Shown here: in pieces, positions 37,158-45,800 of the stretch | How the letters are laid out: each line of letters begins with the position of its first letter | Position numbering within the stretch: the first letter of the stretch is position 1 | Assembly (NCBI GenBank): GCA_965227335.1 | Contig: CBDDFV010000009.1 | Coordinates: forward strand, 558,001 to 622,000 | Length of the DNA: 64,000 nt | Direction: 5' to 3' | Origin: CBDDFV01 sp965227335 | Lineage (GTDB): Bacteria > Planctomycetota > Phycisphaerae > Phycisphaerales > SM1A02 | Position numbers and translations under genes: made by a program | Notes under the pieces: model-generated | The model's input: the letters and a program-made list of their open reading frames with translations, nothing else | Database searches by the model: none | Told to the model about the DNA's origin: nothing

Positions 37158-38317
37158 TCTACGCCGTCGCGGGCCAGGATGGCGGCCTGATGGTGCGGAC
37201 GTACAAGCTCGACCGCGACAAGCTCGAGGATCTGGTCGCCCTGATGGCGCGTCCTGACGTGCCGACGCTGATCCGCGATGCGGGCGAGGTCATCGAGGTC
37301 CACGCGACGCCGCACGATCACGCGATCTTCGAGGCGTTCACGCTGATGATCGACACCGACGAGTCCTCGCGTCAGGAGTACGTCCTGTCCAAAGGCAAAC
37401 TGAAGGCGCTGACCGAGCTGATGGCCCGCAGCGACGTGCCGATTCTGATCGAGCGCGGCGATCGTGCGATCACCGTGCACGGCAACCCGCTCGAGCAGCG
37501 GATCTTCCGGGCCTTCGTGCACATGATCGACCCGGCTTCCAGCGGCGCGGCGTCGCGGGCGCAGCAGGCGTACGCGGATGCGGTCGATGCGCACGACCAC
37601 GCCGATACGGACGAACAGCACGTCCGTGAACTGGAGCATGTCCAGCGTCAGCTCGAGAAGGAGCTCAAGGAAGCGATGCGGCAGCGTGAGCGGGCGCTCC
37701 GCGAGATGGAACGGGCCCGGGAGCAGCAGCACCGCGACATCGATCGCGAACAGCGGCAGCTGGAGCGTCATCACGAGCAGGCCCATCGGCACATGGAGAA
37801 GCTGCACGGCCGCCTCGCCGAAGTGCTCGAACACATCGACGTGTCCGAGCTTGAAGCGGCGGAGCTGGGCGCCGTCCTCGAATCGCTCGTCGCCCGGGTC
37901 GAGGGCATGTCCGATGAGGAGCGACGCGAAATCGAACGCAAGATGCACGAAGTCGGACGCGCCGCCCAGCACGCGGCGGAGCAGGTCGTCCGGTCCCTGC
38001 AGGAGCGTGAAGTGATCGCGTCCGCGCTCGCAACGGCCGAAGTCGAGATCGAGACCGTCGCCCGCGCGCTCGAAGAACTCGCCGAGTCCGGCGAACTCGT
38101 CGGCGAGGAAATCGAGGACGCCATCGAGCAGATGGAGGACGAACTCGAGGCCATGATCGAAGCCCTCGAGGATGAACTCGAAGCGGTCATGGAAGCGATC
38201 GAGGATGCGGTCGAAGAGGCGATGGACGAGGTCGACCACGACCACGACCACGACCACGACCATGACCATGACCATGATCACGACCACGACCATGATCACG
38301 ACCATGAACGTGTATGA
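37154..38317 (+). CDS. Coiled-coil protein with (Asp-His)12 tail, C-terminal part of frameshifted gene
   Basis: 387 residues from ATG 37154, which has no ribosome binding site; the coding frame really begins near 37030 in continuation of the previous entry. Two copies of a roughly 60-residue unit come first: YKLDRDKLEDLVALMARPDVP and YVLSKGKLKALTELMARSDVP, each ending in MID. A long charged coiled coil (about 150-290) follows, then a Glu-rich stretch (EDELEAMIEALEDELEAV) and a tail of twelve Asp-His pairs likely to bind divalent metal ions. No family recognised. Probably exported and under the control of the BlaI-type boxes upstream. Confidence 0.7.
   Translation: MIYAVAGQDGGLMVRTYKLDRDKLEDLVALMARPDVPTLIRDAGEVIEVHATPHDHAIFEAFTLMIDTDESSRQEYVLSKGKLKALTELMARSDVPILIERGDRAITVHGNPLEQRIFRAFVHMIDPASSGAASRAQQAYADAVDAHDHADTDEQHVRELEHVQRQLEKELKEAMRQRERALREMERAREQQHRDIDREQRQLERHHEQAHRHMEKLHGRLAEVLEHIDVSELEAAELGAVLESLVARVEGMSDEERREIERKMHEVGRAAQHAAEQVVRSLQEREVIASALATAEVEIETVARALEELAESGELVGEEIEDAIEQMEDELEAMIEALEDELEAVMEAIEDAVEEAMDEVDHDHDHDHDHDHDHDHDHDHDHDHERV
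38234..38305 (+). repeat. 6-bp coding microsatellite, 12 Asp-His codon pairs
   Basis: GACCAC and its synonymous variants GACCAT and GATCAC are repeated twelve times. The mixed codons show selection for the His-Asp protein sequence rather than a fresh slippage product. Confidence 0.9.
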
Positions 38318-38417
38318 GACGTGATCGCCAGCGCGTCCCGTGCGACGGATCGGCCCGACGCCGGTCCGTCGTCCGGGACAATGCGGGACGCTGATTCGAC
38401 ATTTGACGGAGCACACG

Positions 38418-41400
38418 ATGAAACGATGCGGAGGCGGCGCCGTGCTCGCGGTGGCTGCGCTGATGAGCGGCGGCGGGTGGATGACGACGCCGGTCAGCGG
38501 GGCGTCCACGAACGCAAGACAGACCCAGGACGACGATGCGGTCCGGTTGCGACGCTACTACAGCGGCAACGGTCTGCTCAATCGCGGCATGCACCGGCTG
38601 GCGGCGGACGAGTACGAGGCCTTTCTCGCCGAACACCCGGCGGATGCGAAGGCGCCGACCGCGCGGTACGGACTGGGCGTCTGTCGGTACCGACTGAACC
38701 AGTTTGACGCCGCCGTCGCGGTCCTCGCGCCGCTGGTCGATCTGCCCGATCCGCCCTTCCCGGCCGAGACGCTCATGCTGCTCGGTCGCAGTGAGATGGC
38801 GCTCGGTGAGCATGCATCCGCCGCGGCACGCTTCCGAACGCTGATCGATCGTCATGCGGACTCGACGCTGGCGCCGGACGCGGCTGCGCTCGCGGCGGAG
38901 GCGTCGTACCGCGCGGGAGAGATGGACCTCGTCGAGACGCCGCGCGCGCGACTCGCGTCTCTCGCGCCGGACTCGCCCCTTCGTGCACGCACCGAGCTCT
39001 TCGCCGGACTCGCGGCCGTCGCCCTGGAACGGGACGCCGCGGCGGTGCAACGGTTCGACACGGTGCTGGAGCGAGGCGGGTCCGAGCCGAGCCTCGTTCA
39101 CCAGGCGGCTCTCCTCCGTGCGCAGACGCTGCATCGGCTCGGGCGACTGGCCGACGCGGCCGCCGCGTACGAAGCGATCATCAAGGAGGGTCCGGAAGCA
39201 CAGCAGGCGGACGCGCTGTACGGGCGGGCGGCGATCCATCACGGCGCCGGCAAGCCGCGGGCCGCCGCGCGTCTGCTGGAACGACTGCTCCGACACCACG
39301 CGGACGCCGAGCCCGCCGCGCCGGCGACGTTGCTGGCGGGACGGATCGAGATCGAACTGGGGGCGTACGACGCCGGGGACCGCATGTTGCGCCAGCTGGC
39401 GGCGCGGCCGTCCGAGCTCCAGGACGACGCCCGCTACTGGCGGGCCAAGGGCGCGCTCCGGGCGGGGAAGGCGGCCGACGCGGCGGAGCAGCTCCGGATC
39501 GCCATTCGCTCCCATCCGAAAAGCAACCTGATCGCCGAGATGACCTACGATCGCGCGGCGGCCCTCCTGCAGGCGAACGAGTCGGAGGCGGCGCTGAACG
39601 CATTCGACGCCTTTCTCGATCAGCACGCTGGACATCGACTCGCTCCCGAAGCGGCGCTGGCGGCGGCGCACATCGAGCATCAGACCGGCGCCTACGCGGC
39701 GAGCCGGGAACGGTGCCGCGGGTTCACCCGCACGTGGCCGGATCACGCCCGGATGGCCGACGCCGCGTTTCTCCTGGCGGAGAACCGTTTTCTCGCCGGT
39801 GATGATGACGCTGCGATCGACGACTACCGCGCGTGGCTGACCGCGCATCCCGATCACGCTCGGGCGCCGGCGGCGGGCTTCCGACTCGGCGTGGCCCTCC
39901 ATCGCGCGGGTCGAAGCGACGACGCCCGGCCGTATCTGCTGAACGCAGCCGCGCAGGTCGGCGATGATCCGAGTTTCCGTCCCGCCCTGCTCGCGCTGGG
40001 CGACGCGGCGATGGCCGACCGCGCATGGAAGGATGCGGAGCAGTGGTTCGAGGCGTACCTCGCGCCGTCCGAGGCCGGACCGGCGGCCGCGGCGGACGAA
40101 GCACTGCTCAAGCTCGGCGTCGCCGCCCAGAGACAAGGCGATCATCCCCGCGCCATCGAGGCGTTCGACACGCTCCTGGCGCGGAAGCCCGCCGGAGACC
40201 TCCGCGTCCATGCGACCTTTGAGCGAGGACAGGCGCTACTCATGATGAACCGGAATGATGAGGCGGCGGATGCGTTCGAAGCGGTCGCCAACGCCGGCGC
40301 CTCGCGCTTCCGCCCGTTTGCGCTGAATCACCTCGGCGTCCTCGCCGGGAAGGCGGGGGATCAGCCGGCGGCGGCGCGTTGGTTCGAAGCGGCGGCGGCG
40401 CGGTCTGATGATCCCGCGTTCGCGGCGGGGGCGCTTGATCGACAGGGACAGGCGGAGCTCGCCGCGGGACGCTACGAAGAGGCCGCCAGGACCTTCACGA
40501 CCCTCATCAAACGAAAGCCGGGGCCCGCCGCGACGAACGCGGCGCAGGCGAGACGGGCCATCGCCTGGTCGCGTCTGGGGCGGGACAGAGACGCGCTGGA
40601 GGCGATGTCGTCGCTCACGATCGACGGCAAGCAGGGCCTGTCGGCGACCCTGGCGACGGCGTTGCTGTACGAGAAGGCGTGGGTGCTGCGTCGACTCGAT
40701 CGGCCGGACGACGCCGCCGCGACGTACCGAACGCTTCTCGCCCGTCCGGGCGGCGACGAAAAGCTTCGCGCACACGGCGCCCTTGAACTCGCGGAGCTTG
40801 CGATGGAAGCGGGACGTCCCGACGAGGCGGACGAGGTGCTCGCGACCATCGAGCCCACCTTGAAGTCCGACCTCGGCGACACGCTGCGCGAAGATATCGC
40901 GTATCGCCGTGCGGTGGCGTCGTATCGGGCGGGTGATCTCAAGGCGGCCGGTGAACGGCTGTCGTCCTTCCTGGATGCGCATCCGAAGAGCCGACACGCG
41001 GCGACGGCGGCGCTCCTGGCGGGAGAAGCCTTCTACCAGGCCGGCGCGCATCGCAAGGCGATCCCGCACCTCGAGCGGGCGGCGGCGTCCACGACGGGTG
41101 AAGACCAGCGCGGCGCCGCGTTGCTGCGACTGGGCGAATCCGCCGCCGCGCTCCAACGGTGGAAGGTCAGTCACGACGCCTTCGCCGCGCACCGGGCGGA
41201 CTTTCCGGCTTCGCCGCTCTGGTTCCAGGCCGCGTTCGGCGCGTCGTGGGCGTTGGAGAATCAGGGTGAACTCGACGAGGCGATCGCCGGGTACCGCGAG
41301 ATCGTCGCCGGGCACCAGGGGGAAACCGCCGCCCGGGCGCAGTTCCAGCTCGGGGAGTGCCTGTACGCCCGGAAGGAGTACCTCGACGCCGCGCGGGAGC

Positions 41401-41609
41401 TGCTGCGGGTCGACATCCTGTACGACTATCCCGCCTGGAGCGCGGCGGCGTTATACGAGGCAGGCCGGTGTCTCACCGCCGCCGGCGATCGCGCCGAGGC
41501 TCGGACGTTGTTCCAGCAGGTGCAGGCGAATCACGGCGACACGGAGTGGGCGCGTCTCGCGGGGCGGCGTCTGGAGGAGCTTTCGCGTCCGGGCATTCCC
41601 GGTCGTTGA
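38418..41609 (+). CDS. Large secreted TPR-repeat protein
   Basis: 1063 residues from ATG 38418, with GACGGAG 8 bases upstream. A signal peptide (GGGAVLAVAALMSGGGWMTTPVSGAS) is followed by TPR units along the whole length, for example YYSGNGLLNRGMHRLAADEY, NRFLAGDDDAAIDDYRAWL, ARRELLRVDILYDYPAWSAAA-like C-terminal units. Such repeats bind partner proteins; CpoB/YbgF, the TPR partner of Tol systems, is an analogy, although that protein is far shorter. It is separated by 36 bases from exbB, so it is likely the first gene of the exbB-exbD-transducer operon. Confidence 0.85.
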   Translation: MKRCGGGAVLAVAALMSGGGWMTTPVSGASTNARQTQDDDAVRLRRYYSGNGLLNRGMHRLAADEYEAFLAEHPADAKAPTARYGLGVCRYRLNQFDAAVAVLAPLVDLPDPPFPAETLMLLGRSEMALGEHASAAARFRTLIDRHADSTLAPDAAALAAEASYRAGEMDLVETPRARLASLAPDSPLRARTELFAGLAAVALERDAAAVQRFDTVLERGGSEPSLVHQAALLRAQTLHRLGRLADAAAAYEAIIKEGPEAQQADALYGRAAIHHGAGKPRAAARLLERLLRHHADAEPAAPATLLAGRIEIELGAYDAGDRMLRQLAARPSELQDDARYWRAKGALRAGKAADAAEQLRIAIRSHPKSNLIAEMTYDRAAALLQANESEAALNAFDAFLDQHAGHRLAPEAALAAAHIEHQTGAYAASRERCRGFTRTWPDHARMADAAFLLAENRFLAGDDDAAIDDYRAWLTAHPDHARAPAAGFRLGVALHRAGRSDDARPYLLNAAAQVGDDPSFRPALLALGDAAMADRAWKDAEQWFEAYLAPSEAGPAAAADEALLKLGVAAQRQGDHPRAIEAFDTLLARKPAGDLRVHATFERGQALLMMNRNDEAADAFEAVANAGASRFRPFALNHLGVLAGKAGDQPAAARWFEAAAARSDDPAFAAGALDRQGQAELAAGRYEEAARTFTTLIKRKPGPAATNAAQARRAIAWSRLGRDRDALEAMSSLTIDGKQGLSATLATALLYEKAWVLRRLDRPDDAAATYRTLLARPGGDEKLRAHGALELAELAMEAGRPDEADEVLATIEPTLKSDLGDTLREDIAYRRAVASYRAGDLKAAGERLSSFLDAHPKSRHAATAALLAGEAFYQAGAHRKAIPHLERAAASTTGEDQRGAALLRLGESAAALQRWKVSHDAFAAHRADFPASPLWFQAAFGASWALENQGELDEAIAGYREIVAGHQGETAARAQFQLGECLYARKEYLDAARELLRVDILYDYPAWSAAALYEAGRCLTAAGDRAEARTLFQQVQANHGDTEWARLAGRRLEELSRPGIPGR

Positions 41610-41645
41610 GCAATCGCGCACGAATCACGCAGGAAGGATCAAGGC

Positions 41646-42425
41646 GTGTTTGAACTGATGACGACAATGGCCGCGGCGCCGGCGGGCGAGATGGAGACGT
41701 CCGCCGCGGCGGTGCAGAACGTCTGGGACTTCGTGGTGAAGGGCGGCTGGATGATGGTTCCGATCGGGCTCTGCTCGGTCGTCGCCCTCACCGTGTTCGC
41801 GGAGCGGATGATCAGTCTCCGCCGCAGCCGCATCATTCCGCCCGGTCTCAACAAGAAGGTCGCGAACGCCCTCGACGAGTCGGGCGATCGACGCGCCGCG
41901 CTGAAGGCGTGCAAGGCGGACGGCAGTCCGGCCGCGACGGTGCTCGCGGCGGGCGTGAAGCGTCTGGGGGCGCCGGCGGCGGTGGTGGAGAAGCACATCG
42001 AGGATGAAGGGGCCCGCGTGGCCCTGCGTTTGCGCAAGCACCTGCGGGTGCTGCAGGTGGTCGCCGCGATCGCGCCGCTGATGGGTCTGCTGGGAACGAT
42101 CTTCGGCATGATCCGCGCGTTCCAGACGGTGGCGACGAGCGCGGACGCCCTGGGCAAGACGGAGCTGCTGGCGGAGGGGATCTACGAGGCGATGATCACG
42201 ACGGCGGGCGGCCTGATCGTGGCGATTCCCGTTCTGATCGGCTACCACATCATCAGCGCGCGGATCGAACGGCTGGTGATGGAGATCGACGCCCTTGCGG
42301 TCGAGTTCCTCGACCGTCACGCGGACCTGTATCACACCGACCTTCAGGCCCCGACCACCAACGGGGCGGCGACGCTCACCGAGGCGGCGGCCGCCGATGA
42401 ACGGCCGGTCGAGGTCGCGCCATGA
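41646..42425 (+). CDS. MotA/TolQ/ExbB proton channel
   Basis: Inner-membrane channel subunit using the proton gradient. 259 residues from GTG 41646, with AGGAAGG 9 bases upstream. Three helices: GWMMVPIGLCSVVALTVFAE, the conserved AAIAPLMGLLGTIFGMIRAF and ITTAGGLIVAIPVLIGYHII. The large cytoplasmic loop lies between helices one and two. It overlaps exbD by ATGA. Whether it belongs with the Tol, Ton or another system depends on the unusual transducer two genes on. Confidence 0.92.
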   Translation: MFELMTTMAAAPAGEMETSAAAVQNVWDFVVKGGWMMVPIGLCSVVALTVFAERMISLRRSRIIPPGLNKKVANALDESGDRRAALKACKADGSPAATVLAAGVKRLGAPAAVVEKHIEDEGARVALRLRKHLRVLQVVAAIAPLMGLLGTIFGMIRAFQTVATSADALGKTELLAEGIYEAMITTAGGLIVAIPVLIGYHIISARIERLVMEIDALAVEFLDRHADLYHTDLQAPTTNGAATLTEAAAADERPVEVAP

Positions 42426-42844
42426 TCCGCCCGCACGCCAACGGGGACGATCGGCTCTCCATCGAACTGACGCCGATCATCGACATGGTGTTCCTGCTCC
42501 TGATCTTCTTCCTCGTCGCGACGACCTTCCAGCAGACGGAGCGGGAGATGCAGATCGCCCTGCCCATGGCGGCGTCGGCGGGCCCGATCAGCGCGTCGTT
42601 GCGCGAGATCATCGTCAACGTCGACGAGACCGGCGCGATCATCGTCAGCGGACAGACCGTCACCGCCGACGATCTCCGCTCGATCGTCGAGACCGCGGTG
42701 GCGGAGAACCCCGAGCAGAAGGTGACCGTCCGCGGTGACCGGAGAACGGCGTACGAACACATCGTGACGGTCCTCGATGTCTGCAAGGGGAGCGGCGTGC
42801 AGGAGCCGTACCTCGACACCGTGATCGACTCCAACCGCGGCTGA
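42422..42844 (+). CDS. ExbD/TolR family protein
   Basis: 140 residues: short cytoplasmic N-terminus, one helix and a periplasmic domain. The helix ELTPIIDMVFLLLIFFLVAT carries the protonatable Asp21, equivalent to the essential Asp of TolR and ExbD. The C-terminal domain (IIVNVDETGAIIVSGQTVT, RTAYEHIVTVLDVCKGSG) is typical. It works with the ExbB-type protein; the next gene begins 12 bases later. Confidence 0.93.
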   Translation: MIRPHANGDDRLSIELTPIIDMVFLLLIFFLVATTFQQTEREMQIALPMAASAGPISASLREIIVNVDETGAIIVSGQTVTADDLRSIVETAVAENPEQKVTVRGDRRTAYEHIVTVLDVCKGSGVQEPYLDTVIDSNRG

Positions 42845-42856
42845 GCGGGAGCGACG

Positions 42857-45800
42857 ATGAAGCGTCTTGTCCTCATGCTCTCGGTAACGCTCGCGGCGGG
42901 CGCCATCGTGTTCGCGGCGGTCGTCGTCTGGAAGCAGCGTCCCATCCGATCAACGGTGCTCACCGACGCCGCCGCGATCAATACGCCCATCGACCAGGCC
43001 GCCCCGCGTGACATCCTGTGGACTGATCCCGTCCTTGTGATGACGCCGGCCGCGGATACACCGTGGTCCGGACCGGCGACGACGCGTCTCGGCGACCGCA
43101 TGATCGTCACCCGGGGACGCGTCGGCGGCGCGGCGGACCTCTACGAGATCGAGCGGACGGCGGATGGCTGGTCCGCCCCGGTCCCGCTGGACGCGATCAA
43201 CACCGCGGCCGATGAGTTCGATCCCGCGCTCAGCCGCGATGGACGCACCTTGTTGTTCGCCAGCGACCGCGTCGGCGGCGTGGGAGGCTACGACGTCTGG
43301 CGATCGGTGCGGGACGCATCAACCGGGGCGTGGTCGACGCCGGAGAACCTCGGCCCGCGTGTGAACTCGCCGTACACCGACATCGGTCCGGCGCTCACGC
43401 CCGACGGGCGACGACTGTTCTTCGCGAGCAATCGGCCGGACGATCCCGATGCGGTCCCACCGCCGCCGGACGCCGTGGGCGTGGCGACGTTCGAGGCGCA
43501 CGACTTCGAGATCCACGCGAGCGATCGCGTCGAGGATGCTTGGTCGCCCGCCACGCCGGTCATCGGACTCAACACCGAGGCGGATGAACTCGGCCCCGCG
43601 GTCTCCCCCGGCGGCGACTTCGTCTACTTCAGTTCCGATCGTGCAGGCGGCGCCGGCGGCTTCGACCTCTACCGCGCCCGCATCGCGAACCGCGAAACGC
43701 TCGCCCCCGCGCGGCTCGATGACACGGTGAACTCCGCGTTCGATGAGTTCGACCCCGCCCTCAGCGAAGCGGGATTCGGCCTGCATTTCGCGTCCGATCG
43801 TCCCCGACGCGCGGCGGACGATGACGCCGAACCCGAGCAGGCGATCTTCTACGCCCAGTCGCGCGAGGTCTATCGCGTGACCCATGTCGCGCGGGCGACC
43901 GTCGACTGGCGGGGCCTGCTCGCGACGGTCCTTCCCTGGATCCTGATGGCCCTGCTGGCCGCGTTCCTGCTCTGGCTGCTGTCGCGGCTCTTCCGCATGA
44001 ACGCGTTCGCCACGCTTGGACTGCTCGCCCGTTGCCTGCTGGGCTCGGTGCTTCTCCACCTGCTGATTCTCGTGCTCATGAGCTTCTGGGGCGTCACCAA
44101 CACCTGGTCGGAGTGGATCAGGGAAGGCGACGGCGGAATGCGGGTCGCGATCACGTCCCCCAGCGTGGGGCGCGGCGTCGCGGAGCAGGTGCGAGGCGGA
44201 CTCACCGCCATCGAGGTGACCGCGTCGGTGGAAACGAGCAGCGCATCCGCAGCGTCGACCTCCGCCGCGCCAATGGCGACCGAAGCGGTGCAGACCGAGA
44301 CGAGCGCGAGTTCGATGAGCGCGATGACGACGATGGCGTCCGCGGCCGCAGCGCGGGACGCATCGGTCGAATCGAGCGTGGCGCCGGCGATGTCTGCGCG
44401 TGCGACCGCCGCGCCGGAGGCGGCGAATCTCGACGCGGAATCCGTCGACACGCCCGCCGACGGCGCGCGGGTGGCCGCATCGGAAGCGACGGGCGCGGGA
44501 CCCACGGTCGCGGCCCCGAGTTCGGCGCAGGCGGCGACGTCCGGTTCGGCGAGTGCGACCGCCGCGGAGACGACGATGGTCGCCGCCGGCACGACCCCGT
44601 CCGACACGCCGGCGACGCCGATGACCGGTTCGTCCGCGACCGTGACCGACGCCCCCGTGGAATCCGTGGAGCGGACGACGGTCGCAGCGTCGGCGGCGGC
44701 GCAATCGACGCCCGCCCCGATGACGGACGCCGGACCGGACCTGCCGGCGCTGAGCGAGCAGGCGAGCGAACGCGTGGCGGAAGGGACCGTCGCCGTCGAC
44801 GCGGCCGTCGGCGCGCCCGCGCTGCAGGCGGCGGTGGGGGGCGGGACGTCCGAAGCCTCGGCGGCGGGCTCGACCATGACCGACATGACGCCCGCGGCGT
44901 CGGCGGTCGGCGGCGGTTCGCTGGCCGGGGGCGCCGCGGCCGTGGACGCCGCGACGGAAGGAACAGATGCGGTCGTCCCGTCCAGCGTTAACGGCGCGGC
45001 GGACATCCCCGAACTCGACGCGTCAGACGGCGTCATGCTCGCGACCCCCGGCGAGACCGGCGCGGCGTCCGCGGCCGAAGAAGCGGTGATGAACGAACTC
45101 GTCGCCGCCGACGGCGTCGGTTCAAACGCCGCGGACGCCTCGTCCTGGACCTCGAACGACGCCAGCGCCGACGGCGCGGTGGAGACCGCCATCACAGCCA
45201 GCACCATCGACGCGACGGGAACCCCGTTCGCGTCGGATGCCGCACGCGATGCCGCCGTCGACGGCCCGGCGGCCGACGTGCCGATGCTCGATCTCGCCCT
45301 TGACGTGCCGTCCGACTCCGGCCCCGGGGCCGCCGCCATGGCCCTGCCGTCGGACGGCCTCGAGGGTGATCGGCAACTCGCCGGCGATGGAGCGTCCGGC
45401 GTCGATGAAGCGCAACTGCTCGCCGAACTGGGGGCGGGAATCGACGCGGCGACCGACGGAGGCGCTTCGACGTCGGCGGCGGACGCGGTGATGGACGCCG
45501 CGTTCGATGCGGGCGGCGCGCCGGACGACACGGCCGTCGCGATGGACGTTCCATCCGGACCGACGGGCGAGGAGGCGGGCGTGATCCTGGATGCGCCGAC
45601 CGCCGACGCCGCGCCGATGGCGACGCCCGAGGTCGCACCGACATGGCTCGCCGCGGCGCCGGATCGCATCGACGTCTCGGACGTTCCGCCCGCGGCTATC
45701 GCGGGACCGCAGGAAGCTCCGGCCGCGCCCGCCTATCGACATCGCGATGCCGACGTCCGTGAGGCGTTGATCGCGGAGCTTGGGGGCTCGGCCGAAACCG

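Noticed and set aside
38343..38371. Imperfect hairpin upstream of the TPR gene considered as a terminator
   Set aside because: 10 of 11 pairs but no T run; too weak to call.
36500..40211. Minus-strand frames of 669 and 674 codons opposite the coiled-coil and TPR genes
   Set aside because: The Val/Asp and Arg repeats mirror the (Asp-His) and TPR coding sequence.
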